From assembly GCF_018343515.1 (NCBI RefSeq), contig NZ_JAGYPD010000003.1:140116-204115 (forward strand): a stretch of DNA of 64,000 nt. The letters are read 5' to 3'. The notes under the pieces are model-generated. The model was not told the DNA's origin. It made no database searches and saw only the letters and a program-made list of their open reading frames with translations. This DNA is from Bacillus sp. FJAT-50079. GTDB taxonomy: Bacteria; Bacillota; Bacilli; Bacillales; Bacillaceae_C. The position numbers and the translations under genes are program-made. Below are positions 49,227 through 58,298 of this stretch, piece by piece (within the stretch, counting starts at the first letter, position 1; every line of letters begins with the position of its first letter).

Positions 49227-51068
49227 TTAATGAGAAAAAATACCCTCAGTTGGCAAGGTAATTTCAGCGACGGTATTTCCATCTATACTTTCAAAATGCA
49301 TCTTCCCTTGAAAATCACTGTCGACAATACCTTGGAGAATGGTTAGTCCAAGGCTATCTGTTTGTGTGATGTCAAAGCTTTCAGACAATCCTTGCCCGTT
49401 GTCACGGACGGATAAGAAAATGTAATCATCGTACCTTTTACAATGAATATCAATAATGCCTGAATCCATATCTTTAAAGGCATGCTTAAAGCAGTTTGTT
49501 ACTAATTCATTAATAATAAGTGCAATCGATGTTGCTTTATTATAAGGAATTAGGATGTCATCCAAATCTAAATGTATAATGATTTTTGGATTATCATTAA
49601 TTAGGTTGATAATAGCTTCGATAATCAGTTTAACGTTAATTATACTTCTGCCCAGTTTATCTTTTGAGAGCAAATTATGAACAGATGCAATACTTTTAAT
49701 TCGATTAATAATACTGTCTAATAAATCATCGACTGATAGATCAGAGGTATTTTTTAAAAACATCTTTTGCATCGAGACAAGCCCGACAATAGATTGAAGA
49801 TTATTTTTAATACGATGGTGACTTTCCTGTAGAAGAGCAGACCTGCCCAGTAATCTTGTATCTTCAATAGCAATGGCAGCTTGAAGGGCTAAGGCTGATA
49901 AATATTTTGATTCTTCTTTTGAATAAACATAAAGGTCTTCATAGGATAACTGAATTATACCTGTTACACGTGATCTAATAAAAACGGGAACACAAATAAT
50001 TGTTTTTACACTTTCAACCTTTTCAAATAATGAGTTGAATTCCCTATCATTTTGATTGGTATAATAGATATTTTTTTCTTTGGCAATTCTTAAAGTAGCT
50101 TCTTTTGTTAATTGAGCTTTGATCCCAGTATTACTTTTAAATTCAAAATCATCAATAATGCTCCAAGTGAACTCGTCAATTAATTTAATTACACAACCAT
50201 CGGCATTCATTGCAAGAGTAGCCTCTTTTGTCAAAAGCGATAATACATCATTAAGCTCATATTCCGACGTTAAAAATTCCGCGGCTTTAAAAACAGCATC
50301 AAGGATATTTTTTGTATCATTATATAATTCGTTATCCCTATAGGTGTAATCACCTAACTTTCTCAATAAATTTTGAGGATCGCTTTTTGCAATGTCAGCA
50401 GGCATTTCATCAGTAATTCTCCCTTTTGATAAAATCGATATTCGATCAGCAAGTTTTAAAGCATCTTCCCACTGTTTCGTTATATAGATAACACTTTTTC
50501 CATCTTCTTTAAATTTTTTAATGATATCGTGTAACTTTGCAGCTCTTATATCTGATAATCCCTCCATAGGTTCTTGCATAATAATGACTTCAGGAGTTTT
50601 TGAAAAAGCGCTAGCGATATAAACAAGTCTTTTTTCTTCATCTGATAAACTCCCTGTTTTGGTTCTATAATCTAATTGAAGATCGAACTGTTCCAATACT
50701 TCCTTTGCATGGTTCTTGATTTTCCTCCAATTAATAATAGGGAGAAATCTTCGTGTGGGAATATTTGCAAAACTGAGATTTTCAGCTACTGAAAAGAAAT
50801 TAAACAATAACGGAGTTTGATGTAATATTACAATTTTATTATTAAATTTATTATTTTTAACTAATTTCTTCTTGTACCATAATTTCCCCGTATTGTTTGG
50901 ATTATCTAATGAATTTATTATGGCTTCAATCAGGACTTTTTGCTCAGAACTATTTTTTGCAATTATTGCATGAATTTCTGAATAATCTACATTTAAATTT
51001 ATGTTTTTTATTGACCCATCTGGGCTATCGTTTGTCAAGTTCTTACATTCAAAAATCATCGTTGCCAA
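49227..51068 (-). CDS. Sensor histidine kinase with degenerate ABC-ATPase, GAF and HisKA_2 domains
   Basis: The protein has 613 residues. Residues 1-240 align with the first ATPase half of RbsA-like proteins, but every catalytic motif is damaged. The Walker A place (residues 37-45) reads 'AKNSSEQKV', the signature is 'SLSDEEKRL' instead of LSGGQ, Walker B is 'IIMQEP' with Gln for Asp, and the H-loop His is replaced in 'YITKQWEDALKLADRI'. A GAF domain follows at about 255-400 ('YELNDVLSLLTKEATLAMNADGCVIKL', 'TIICVPVFIRSRVTGIIQLSYED'). A HisKA_2 phosphoacceptor is at 'ESHHRIKNNLQSI' (residues 415-427), then a HATPase with 'INELVTNCFKHAF' and 'VRDNGQGL'. It has no membrane segment. The start is TTG behind GGAGGT. 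It is divergent from its likely partner, the ANTAR regulator. Confidence 0.85.
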   Translation of the reverse strand: MATMIFECKNLTNDSPDGSIKNINLNVDYSEIHAIIAKNSSEQKVLIEAIINSLDNPNNTGKLWYKKKLVKNNKFNNKIVILHQTPLLFNFFSVAENLSFANIPTRRFLPIINWRKIKNHAKEVLEQFDLQLDYRTKTGSLSDEEKRLVYIASAFSKTPEVIIMQEPMEGLSDIRAAKLHDIIKKFKEDGKSVIYITKQWEDALKLADRISILSKGRITDEMPADIAKSDPQNLLRKLGDYTYRDNELYNDTKNILDAVFKAAEFLTSEYELNDVLSLLTKEATLAMNADGCVIKLIDEFTWSIIDDFEFKSNTGIKAQLTKEATLRIAKEKNIYYTNQNDREFNSLFEKVESVKTIICVPVFIRSRVTGIIQLSYEDLYVYSKEESKYLSALALQAAIAIEDTRLLGRSALLQESHHRIKNNLQSIVGLVSMQKMFLKNTSDLSVDDLLDSIINRIKSIASVHNLLSKDKLGRSIINVKLIIEAIINLINDNPKIIIHLDLDDILIPYNKATSIALIINELVTNCFKHAFKDMDSGIIDIHCKRYDDYIFLSVRDNGQGLSESFDITQTDSLGLTILQGIVDSDFQGKMHFESIDGNTVAEITLPTEGIFSH

Positions 51069-51538
51069 AATACCTCCCTTGTTTATTGGTATTTACATTT
51101 CTAGCGTAGCTAGGCAATATCTACAAGATAATAGTATTAATTTTTGAAATTCTATCACCAAACAGATGAAAAAAAGTTAAGTAAGCATATTCATGATGTA
51201 TGATTATTTAAATTATTATAATGTCAATTAGCTTTTTTTATGGAGTTTACCAACTGATAAGATAAGGAGCTGGAAAAGTTGACCGTAAGGCTAGATGAAT
51301 AATCAGAGATTACTGAACCGTACCACTTCGTTACAGAAATTGGTATAAAAATAGTGAAATATATTAGCGCGGAGGTAAGGTCTAACAAATCAATTCTATG
51401 CTTTCAAAGTTTAAAAAAATTTGGTATTCTTTATGTGAGGTATATATTCTTTCAGAGAACCAAAAGTATAAAATAGTAACACCTTCATTCTAGTAACTTT
51501 TTGTAAAATTAGCAAAGATTAAATGGATGTGATATTCT

Positions 51539-52129
51539 GTGACAAAATCATTACGAATTTTACTTGCTGAAGATGAGTATTTGGTTCTAATGGGAATTAA
51601 GGCATATGTTGAAGAACTGGGGCATCAAGTGATTGGGATAGCAACAGACGGGTTAAAAGCAGTGGAATTAGCAATAGAAAAAGAGCCAGATCTCGTTATT
51701 ATGGATATTAATATGCCAAATCTCGATGGTATTGATGCGATTAAACAGATAAATAAAAAATTATTTATTCCAAGTATTATTGTAAGCGGTTATCATGATG
51801 AGAAATTGATCAGCAGGGCAACGGAAGAAGGAGTACTATATTATTTATTAAAGCCAATTGATATTGAGGATTTAAAAATAGCCATTAATATCAGTTTATC
51901 TAGGTTTGAAGAATTTATGAAGTTACAAGACGAGTTAAAAAATACACAAAACGCGTTGGAAGCACGAAAGCATATTGAAAAGGCAAAAGGAATACTAATG
52001 GATAGAATGAACATTAAAGAAGCGGAAGCTATGAAACGATTGCAAAAAATGAGCAGGGATAAAAATAAAAAATTAGTCATTATAGCAAAAGAGCTTATTG
52101 AAGCGGATGCCTTGTTTCATTCTGAATAA
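51539..52129 (+). CDS. Response regulator with ANTAR RNA-binding domain
   Basis: The protein has 196 residues. The receiver domain covers residues 5-120, with the acidic pair 'LLAEDEYLV', phosphoacceptor Asp56 in 'LVIMDINMPNLDG', 'SIIVSGYHDE' and Lys in 'LLKPIDIEDL'. A coiled linker leads into the ANTAR domain at about 130-190: 'ALEARKHIEKAKGILMDRMNIKEAEAMKRLQKMS'. ANTAR regulators (AmiR, NasR, EutV) bind paired RNA hairpins and stop terminator formation. HisKA_2 kinases are their usual partners, as in EutVW, and one is encoded divergently here. Its probable RNA target lies immediately downstream, at 52275-52386. Confidence 0.88.
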   Translation: MTKSLRILLAEDEYLVLMGIKAYVEELGHQVIGIATDGLKAVELAIEKEPDLVIMDINMPNLDGIDAIKQINKKLFIPSIIVSGYHDEKLISRATEEGVLYYLLKPIDIEDLKIAINISLSRFEEFMKLQDELKNTQNALEARKHIEKAKGILMDRMNIKEAEAMKRLQKMSRDKNKKLVIIAKELIEADALFHSE

Positions 52130-52274
52130 TAGGTCGAAAAATTAATTTTAATTTGACAATTCTAACGTGTGTAACTATAATGTAAATGAAGTTACATATT
52201 AGTAACAAATATTAAATTCGTTTCTATACTTGTGATTGGTATAGAATATTATTTTAAAATTTAATCTATAAATT

Positions 52275-52318
52275 TTATGCTTACGGCTGGTATAAAATTT
52301 GTAATGGCTACGGGTGCC
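52275..52318 (+). promoter_or_regulatory. Candidate tandem-hairpin ANTAR target
   Basis: Hairpin 1 (52275-52295) has TTATGCT pairing with GGTATAA (two wobbles) around TACGGCT. Hairpin 2 (52306-52318) has GGC/GCC around TACGGGT. Both loops share TACGG, about 25 bases apart, and carry A and G at comparable places. The 3' arm of hairpin 2 is also the first bases of the terminator at 52315, so the two folds exclude each other. The loops are seven bases as drawn rather than the canonical six, so the match is incomplete. Confidence 0.5.
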
Positions 52319-52386
52319 TTATATACGTATTTAAGTATGTTAAAGATTAACATATTTAAATACGTATATAAGGCATTTTTATTTTT
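52315..52386 (+). terminator. 29-bp terminator in the leader of the polyol operon
   Basis: The left arm begins TGCCTTATATACGTATTTAA and pairs with a right arm ending ACGTATATAAGGCA, over 29 bp with one wobble and a three-base loop. A long T-tract follows (52376-52387). It lies 185 bp after the ANTAR gene and 180 bp before the polyol dehydrogenase. It can act as a simple terminator or as the switch of an antitermination leader. Confidence 0.85.
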
Positions 52387-52394
52387 TTAGAGGA

Positions 52395-52408
52395 TGAAAG
52401 CGCATACT
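52395..52408 (+). promoter_or_regulatory. Weak cre-like site before the polyol operon
   Basis: TGAAAGCGCATACT matches the cre consensus at 12 of 14 positions, just after the leader terminator. Confidence 0.35.
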
Positions 52409-52567
52409 GTATATTGTTACATTTTGAAGGGGGATATTAATTATCGAATAAAGATTACTAAAAATAATAAAAAAAGAGTAAATACATAGATCAATTGTAT
52501 CCATCTTATGTATACAAATTCAAACTGTAGTTGATAGATTATTTATTATCTTTAGGAGGAATATATA

Positions 52568-53626
52568 ATGAGTAAAACAATGAAAGCAGCTGTCCTAAAT
52601 AAACCGATGGAAATTGAAATCCAAGATGTAGGCATCCCCGTACCTAAAAATAATGAGGCGTTATTAAGGGTTCATTGTATTGGTATTTGTGGATCTGATG
52701 TCCATTTTTATGAGCATGGTAGAATTGGCCGTTATGTAGTGGAAAAACCGTTAATTCTTGGACATGAACTATCTGGAGAAGTTATTGAAATTGGTGAAGA
52801 TGTAAAAAATCTTAAAGTAGGCGACCGAGTAGCTGTGGAGCCGGGAATTCCATGTGGAGATTGTGATTATTGCCGTTCAGGGAAATATAATCTTTGTCCA
52901 GATGTGCAATTTATGGCTACACCACCAGTCGACGGAGCATGGACTGAATATGTAACAGTTAAGAGCGAATTTCTATATAAACTACCTGAAAATGTAACAT
53001 ATGAACAAGGTGCATTAATTGAACCATTATCTGTTGGTTTTCATGCTATGAGACGCGGAAAAGTTGGACCTGGTGATACTCTTCTTATTACAGGTTTAGG
53101 ACCAATAGGTTTATTAGCTATTGAAGCAGCGAAAATGTTTGGCGTAACCGAAATTTACGGTAGTGATGTTGTCGAGTTTAGACGAGAGCTAGCATTACAG
53201 ATGGGTGTAAAAGGGGTTGTTGATCCATCTAAAGGTTCTGTTAAAGATCAAATTAGTGAACTAAATGCTGGAAAAGAAATTGATGTTTTAATTGAAACAT
53301 CAGGTAATGCTCGTGCAGTTAGTGAGTCCATTCACAGTGTTAAAAGAGGCGGTAGAATTGTTTATGTTGGAATGCCAACTGTAGATAGTATTTCAATGGA
53401 CATGATGTCTATGGTTGATGCGGAACTAGATATGATGGGGATTTTCCGATATGTAAACACTTATGAAGATGCTATTCAAAGTCTAGGGCATCCATTAGTA
53501 GATTTGGAAAAAGTAATTACTGATAAATATCCATTATCAGAAATTAATAAAGCAATTGATATTGCAAGAAATCAAAAAGAAACAAGTATCAAAATTATGA
53601 TTTATCCGAACCCAGAAGACATCTAA
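52568..53626 (+). CDS. Zinc-dependent polyol (sorbitol/xylitol/threitol-type) dehydrogenase
   Basis: The protein has 352 residues. The catalytic zinc site is '[18 protein letters not shown]' near residue 40 plus '[14 protein letters not shown]' near 66. Structural zinc cysteines are in '[18 protein letters not shown]' near residue 97. The cofactor loop is '[21 protein letters not shown]' near residue 170. '[13 protein letters not shown]' and '[14 protein letters not shown]' are typical of sorbitol/xylitol dehydrogenases. It belongs to a different subgroup from the genes at 308 and 40729. It heads the operon behind the antitermination-type leader and would oxidise an imported polyol to a ketose. 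AGGAGGAA precedes the ATG. Confidence 0.82.
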   Translation: MSKTMKAAVLNKPMEIEIQDVGIPVPKNNEALLRVHCIGICGSDVHFYEHGRIGRYVVEKPLILGHELSGEVIEIGEDVKNLKVGDRVAVEPGIPCGDCDYCRSGKYNLCPDVQFMATPPVDGAWTEYVTVKSEFLYKLPENVTYEQGALIEPLSVGFHAMRRGKVGPGDTLLITGLGPIGLLAIEAAKMFGVTEIYGSDVVEFRRELALQMGVKGVVDPSKGSVKDQISELNAGKEIDVLIETSGNARAVSESIHSVKRGGRIVYVGMPTVDSISMDMMSMVDAELDMMGIFRYVNTYEDAIQSLGHPLVDLEKVITDKYPLSEINKAIDIARNQKETSIKIMIYPNPEDI

Positions 53627-53634
53627 AGATTGAT

Positions 53635-53669
53635 GATAGAACATTGATCGGTTCGGTCAATGTTCTATC
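53635..53669 (+). terminator. Hairpin after the polyol dehydrogenase
   Basis: GATAGAACATTGA and TCAATGTTCTATC form a 13-bp perfect stem with a nine-base loop. There is little T after it, so it may only partly terminate or may protect the mRNA end. Confidence 0.65.
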
Positions 53670-53864
53670 ACTCTATTTAAATAGTTTAATAATGTTAAAA
53701 AATAAGTGTTTTAAGTAAAGCTCTCCAAAAGTAAAGATCAGTTAACTAAATTTTGTATTTGGGAACTTACGGAAGAGGGAATGTAGAAATAAAATTTTGT
53801 GCAAAACTTAAATATTTAAATACAAATATTCTTGCTCAAAATATAAATTGAGGTGTCAATTGGA

Positions 53865-54644
53865 ATGAGTATATTTAATCAATTTAGTTTGACTGACCAA
53901 GTTTCTATCGTAACGGGGGGAGCGACAGGATTAGGAGAGTCTATGGCGCTTGCTCTTGCCGAAGCAGGTTCAAATATTGTTATTGCGGATAAAGACCTCG
54001 AAAAGGCGAAAAAGACTGTTGAAAATATTAAAGAAAAATGTAATGTTCAAGCAATTGCTATAGGTACAGATGTAACAAGTGAAGTGCAGGTAAACCAAAT
54101 GGTGGACCTAACAATGAATACTTTTGGTAGAATTGATGTTCTTATCAATAATGCCGGGATATCTATTCTAAAAGAAGTAATCCACTTGGAATATGAAGAC
54201 TGGAGAAGAATCATTGATGTAAACCTAAACAGTATATTTCTTGTATCTAAAGCCGTTGCGAAGGTTATGATTAAACAACAAAAAGGGTCTATTATAAATA
54301 TTTCATCCATGTCAGGCTTAATTGTAAACATACCTCAATTTCAAACTGCCTATAACACATCTAAGTCAGGTGTGATTATGCTTACGAAAAGCCTTGCAGT
54401 CGAATGGGTAGATCATAATATTCGGGTTAACACTATTGCGCCTGGTTATATGAAAACCGAACTTACTGAACCCTATTTTGCAGAAAATGGCGAAATGGTT
54501 CGTAAATGGATTGAACTGACTCCTATGAAAAGACCAGGCGACCCTAAAGAATTAGGTCCTGCTGCAGTCTATTTAGCATCAGATGCATCTTCGTTTGTAA
54601 CTGGATCTGTTTTGAGTATTGATGGAGGTTATACGGCTATTTAG
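53865..54644 (+). CDS. Short-chain dehydrogenase/reductase (D-threitol dehydrogenase-like candidate)
   Basis: The protein has 259 residues from ATG 53865, about eleven bases behind GAGGTG; the GTG at 53853 lies within that site. It is a classical SDR: cofactor loop 'IVTGGATGLGESMALALAEAG' near residue 15, 'NNAGIS' near residue 92, catalytic Ser in 'INISSMSGLI' and the Tyr-x-x-x-Lys in 'TAYNTSKSGV' near residue 157, and the C-terminal 'VTGSVLSIDGGYT'. SDRs in tetritol operons oxidise D-threitol to D-erythrulose, which is a fair guess here because of the ABC transporter and kinase downstream. The substrate cannot be read from sequence. Confidence 0.8.
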   Translation: MSIFNQFSLTDQVSIVTGGATGLGESMALALAEAGSNIVIADKDLEKAKKTVENIKEKCNVQAIAIGTDVTSEVQVNQMVDLTMNTFGRIDVLINNAGISILKEVIHLEYEDWRRIIDVNLNSIFLVSKAVAKVMIKQQKGSIINISSMSGLIVNIPQFQTAYNTSKSGVIMLTKSLAVEWVDHNIRVNTIAPGYMKTELTEPYFAENGEMVRKWIELTPMKRPGDPKELGPAAVYLASDASSFVTGSVLSIDGGYTAI

Positions 54645-54767
54645 GTTTTATGACCATCAGAAAGTATTAAAAAGTAACTTCAAAAATGCGAAGGATCAAA
54701 GTAATTGGATTAAAGTTATTATAATTGGTTAAAAGGTATAATTTTTAATTCGTAGGGAGATAGAAGT

Positions 54768-55649
54768 ATGAGTTTATATTCCACAAAAACTATGTTGAGC
54801 CATGCTAAGGACAATAAATATGCAATAGGTCATTTCAACTTAAATAACCTGGAATTTACACAAGCAATTTTAACTGCTGCCCAGAATGAAAACGCTCCCG
54901 TGATTTTAGGTGTGACTGAAAAAACAGCCAAAAACATGGGTGGTTACAAACTTATTGTGGAAATGGTAGTAAAGCTTATCGAAGAGTATAGATTAACCAT
55001 ACCTGTAGCATTACACCTTGATCACGGTTCTTCCTTTGAGTCATGTAAACAAGCAATTGATGCTGGCTTTAGTTCCGTAATGATAGACGGTTCTCATTTT
55101 GAAATAGAGGGAAATATTGAGATAACAAGGGAAGTTGTTAGATACGCTAAAAAACTTGGTGTATCTGTTGAAGCGGAGTTAGGAAGAATTTCAGGTCAAG
55201 AAGATGATTTGGTTGTCAACGATGTTGACTTAATATATGCGATACCAAGTGAATGCGAAATGTTTGTAAGGGAGACCGGCGTTAATTCCTTAGCTCCCTC
55301 ATTAGGATCAGTCCATGGTATTTATAAGGGAGAGCCTAAACTAAATTTCGAACATATGAAGGAAATTAGCAAAAATACGGGGGTTCCTCTCGTTTTACAC
55401 GGTGGATCGGGTATACCTGAAGCTGATATTAAAAAAGCTATTTCATGTGGTACATCGAAAATAAATGTAAACACTGAAAATCAAATTGCTTATACTCAAG
55501 CAATTAGGGAAACCTTAATGATGGATAAGAGTTTATATGATACACAAATCTATTTTGAAAAAGGTAAAAACGCTATTGTTGAAGTTGTTCAATCAAAGAT
55601 AAGATTATTTGGTTCTTCCAATGTATTGAATGTTCAATCAAAAATTTGA
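54768..55649 (+). CDS. Class II ketose-bisphosphate aldolase (FbaA/GatY-like)
   Basis: The protein has 293 residues and all class II aldolase blocks: '[17 protein letters not shown]' near residue 20, '[33 protein letters not shown]' near residue 80 with the catalytic Asp and zinc His, '[15 protein letters not shown]', '[18 protein letters not shown]' with a zinc His, and '[31 protein letters not shown]' binding DHAP. It joins DHAP to an aldehyde or splits the product. In this locus erythrose 4-phosphate plus DHAP giving sedoheptulose 1,7-bisphosphate is a plausible reaction, with GlpX at 63677 as the next enzyme. Ordinary fructose-bisphosphate or tagatose-bisphosphate cleavage is also possible. 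Confidence 0.85.
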   Translation: MSLYSTKTMLSHAKDNKYAIGHFNLNNLEFTQAILTAAQNENAPVILGVTEKTAKNMGGYKLIVEMVVKLIEEYRLTIPVALHLDHGSSFESCKQAIDAGFSSVMIDGSHFEIEGNIEITREVVRYAKKLGVSVEAELGRISGQEDDLVVNDVDLIYAIPSECEMFVRETGVNSLAPSLGSVHGIYKGEPKLNFEHMKEISKNTGVPLVLHGGSGIPEADIKKAISCGTSKINVNTENQIAYTQAIRETLMMDKSLYDTQIYFEKGKNAIVEVVQSKIRLFGSSNVLNVQSKI

Positions 55650-55733
55650 TTTTCATCCAGAGTAATAAATAACCTTATTCAAAATAAAAAGAAAAGGAAT
55701 GAAAGTGAGGAAGTTCTAAAAGGAGGGACCAAA

Positions 55734-57263
55734 ATGGCTAATACAAAAGTAGTACTAGAACTTATAAATATATCAAAATCCTACCCTGGTGTAAAAGCTC
55801 TCAATTCCGTTAATTTGAAATTGAAAGTAGGACAAGTCCATGCGTTAATGGGAGAAAATGGTGCGGGAAAGTCGACTCTAATGAAAGTAATTGCGGGCAT
55901 TGTCCAACCGGATGAAGGGAAAATCCTTCTGAAAGGAAAAGAAGTTCGCTTTCCTTCTTCGAGGGACTCAATAAACCATGGAATTGCTATGATTCATCAA
56001 GAATTAAGCCCTTTGGCAGAAATGACAATTGCGGAAAATATTTTTCTTGGAAGAGAACCTTTAAAGGGTAGAATCATCGATTTTAAAACGATGAACAATC
56101 AAACTAAAATAATATTGAAGGATATGAAGTTAGCGTTAAATCCTAAAACTAAAATGGGTGAATTAACGGTTGCCCAAACCCAGATGGTTGAAATTGCTAA
56201 AGCTATATCTTATAACTCAGACATTATTATAATGGATGAACCTACTTCTGCAATTACAGATAGAGAAGTAAATGTTTTATTCGGAATGATTGAAGAGTTA
56301 AAGAAAAAGGGAAAATCTATTGTGTATATTTCACATAAAATGGATGAAATTTTCAGAATAGCAGACCAGATTACAGTGTTTAGAGATGGAAATTATATTG
56401 GGACATCTGAAGCTAGTAAACTTGAATACAATGAATTAATTAAAATGATGGTTGCAAGAGAACTAAATAATATTTTTCCGAAGAAGAAAAATCAAACAAA
56501 AGATGTCATTTTAGAAGTAAAAAACTTATCTAGTCTATCTGCTTTCCAAAATATAAATTTTAAATTGCGTGCCGGAGAAATACTTGGTGTCGCAGGCCTA
56601 ATGGGAGCAGGAAGATCTGAGGTAATGGAAGCGATCTTCGGAATTCGAAGAATTGATTCAGGAGAAATCTTTATTAAAGGTAAAAAGGTAAATATTAAAA
56701 AGCCTATTGATGCTATTAATAATGGAATCGTTTTAATACCTGAAGACAGGAAGCTTCAAAGCTTAGTTCTTGAAAGAAATATCCTAGAAAATATGACATT
56801 ACCTTCCTTAAAAAACTTTGTTAGGAATAAGTTAGCTCTTAATAAGAAAAAAGAAGTAAATGAAGTAAACAAATATATCGAAACTTTAAGAGTAAAAACG
56901 CCTAGCTATTCCCAAGTAATTGAAAATCTTAGTGGCGGAAATCAGCAAAAGGTTGTTTTAGCAAAATGGTTGATGCTCAATCCTGAAATTGTCATCTTCG
57001 ATGAGCCGACAAGAGGGGTTGATATTGGTGCCAAAACTGAAATTTACCAACTTATTGCTGATCTCGCTGAAAAGGGAGTTGCCGTCATTTTAATATCGTC
57101 TGAATTACCAGAAATATTAGGTTTAAGTGATCGTGTAATTGTTTTTAAAGAAGGTATTCTTTCGGGTGAAGTAGATGGTGAAACAACAAATTCGGAAAAG
57201 ATTATGAAATTAGCTACAAGAGAATTAGGTGAAAAGAAGGAGGTAGAACATCTTGAGCAATAA
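55734..57263 (+). CDS. Sugar ABC transporter ATP-binding protein (RbsA-like)
   Basis: The protein has 509 residues and two ATPase halves. The first has 'MGENGAGKSTLMKVIAG' near residue 41, 'LTVAQTQMVEIAKAISYNSDIIIMDEPTSAIT' and 'IVYISHKMDEIFRIAD'. The second has the altered Walker A 'AGLMGAGRSEVMEAIFG' near residue 290, signature 'LSGGNQQKVVLAKWL' and 'IVIFDEPTRGVDIGAKTEIYQ'. It has the intact motifs that the kinase domain at 49227 lacks. It energises the permease encoded by the overlapping next gene. Confidence 0.9.
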   Translation: MANTKVVLELINISKSYPGVKALNSVNLKLKVGQVHALMGENGAGKSTLMKVIAGIVQPDEGKILLKGKEVRFPSSRDSINHGIAMIHQELSPLAEMTIAENIFLGREPLKGRIIDFKTMNNQTKIILKDMKLALNPKTKMGELTVAQTQMVEIAKAISYNSDIIIMDEPTSAITDREVNVLFGMIEELKKKGKSIVYISHKMDEIFRIADQITVFRDGNYIGTSEASKLEYNELIKMMVARELNNIFPKKKNQTKDVILEVKNLSSLSAFQNINFKLRAGEILGVAGLMGAGRSEVMEAIFGIRRIDSGEIFIKGKKVNIKKPIDAINNGIVLIPEDRKLQSLVLERNILENMTLPSLKNFVRNKLALNKKKEVNEVNKYIETLRVKTPSYSQVIENLSGGNQQKVVLAKWLMLNPEIVIFDEPTRGVDIGAKTEIYQLIADLAEKGVAVILISSELPEILGLSDRVIVFKEGILSGEVDGETTNSEKIMKLATRELGEKKEVEHLEQ

Positions 57264-58245
57264 TGTTACAGCGAATATGCAAACAGAAGATCTATCGGTT
57301 CAAATGAAAATTTCAAAGAAAAATAGAGTGAAAGATTTTTTTGCGGAATTTGGTATTATTATCGCTTTAATTGTTCTTTGTGCAGTATTAACAGTGTTAA
57401 ATGATAGATTCTTAACAAGTGTAAACATTTTAAATATATTAAGACAGATTTCAATTATTGGAATCTTAGCTATTGGAATGACATTTGTTGTCATAACAGC
57501 TGGAATTGATTTATCAGTAGGGTCTGTACTTGCATTTACGGGTGTTGTTGCAGCAAGTTTCGGTACAGGTCAAAATATTCTTTTATCAATAGTTTTAGGT
57601 CTAATTGCTGGTGCTATTCTTGGCTTTATTAATGGAACTGCTGTTGCAAGATGGAAAATCGCTCCTTTTATCGTCACATTAGGAATGATGACTGCTGCAA
57701 GAGGATTGACCTATATATATTCAGATGGTAAACCTGTTTCGGGACTATCAAGTGAATTTATGGCAATTGGTCAAGGGAGTTTTATAGGAATTCCAATTCC
57801 AGTATGGATTTTATTAGGTGTGTTTTTAATTAGCCAATTTATTCTAAACCAGACTCGAATCGGTAGATATATTTATGCAGTTGGAGGAAATCAAAAAGCG
57901 GCAACTTTCTCAGGAATCAATGTTGTAAGAGTTAAGGCTTTTGTTTACACATTTAGTGGTTTGCTATGCGGATTAGCTGGAATTGTACTTACAGCTCGTG
58001 TTTCGGCAGGTCTTCCGCAAGCTGGAGCAGCTTATGAATTAGATGCAATTGCTGCTGTAGTAATCGGTGGAACGAGCCTTGCTGGTGGTAGAGGTAAATT
58101 ATGGGGAACTGTAATAGGTGTACTAATCATTGGTGTCCTAAGTAATGGTCTGGACCTAATGGGTGTATCGTCTTATTATCAGCAGATTATTAAAGGAATC
58201 ATCATTGTTTTAGCGGTTTTACTTGATAAAAAACGTTCTGAATAA
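57253..58245 (+). CDS. Sugar ABC transporter permease (RbsC-like)
   Basis: The protein has 330 residues and eight to ten membrane segments. RbsC blocks are 'FVVITAGIDLSVGSVLAFTGVVAASF' near residue 77, 'IAPFIVTLGMMTAARGLTYIYSDGKPV', 'IYAVGGNQKAATFSGINVVRVKAFVYTFSGLLCGLAG' and 'AAYELDAIAAVVIGGTSLAGGRGKLWGTVIG'. It starts with TTG at 57253 behind GGAGG, overlapping the ATPase gene by 11 bases. Confidence 0.9.
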   Translation: MSNNVTANMQTEDLSVQMKISKKNRVKDFFAEFGIIIALIVLCAVLTVLNDRFLTSVNILNILRQISIIGILAIGMTFVVITAGIDLSVGSVLAFTGVVAASFGTGQNILLSIVLGLIAGAILGFINGTAVARWKIAPFIVTLGMMTAARGLTYIYSDGKPVSGLSSEFMAIGQGSFIGIPIPVWILLGVFLISQFILNQTRIGRYIYAVGGNQKAATFSGINVVRVKAFVYTFSGLLCGLAGIVLTARVSAGLPQAGAAYELDAIAAVVIGGTSLAGGRGKLWGTVIGVLIIGVLSNGLDLMGVSSYYQQIIKGIIIVLAVLLDKKRSE

Positions 58246-58298
58246 TAACATTCAGCGTTGTTTATCAATTTTATATAATAAAATTGGGGGGTTTTTAA

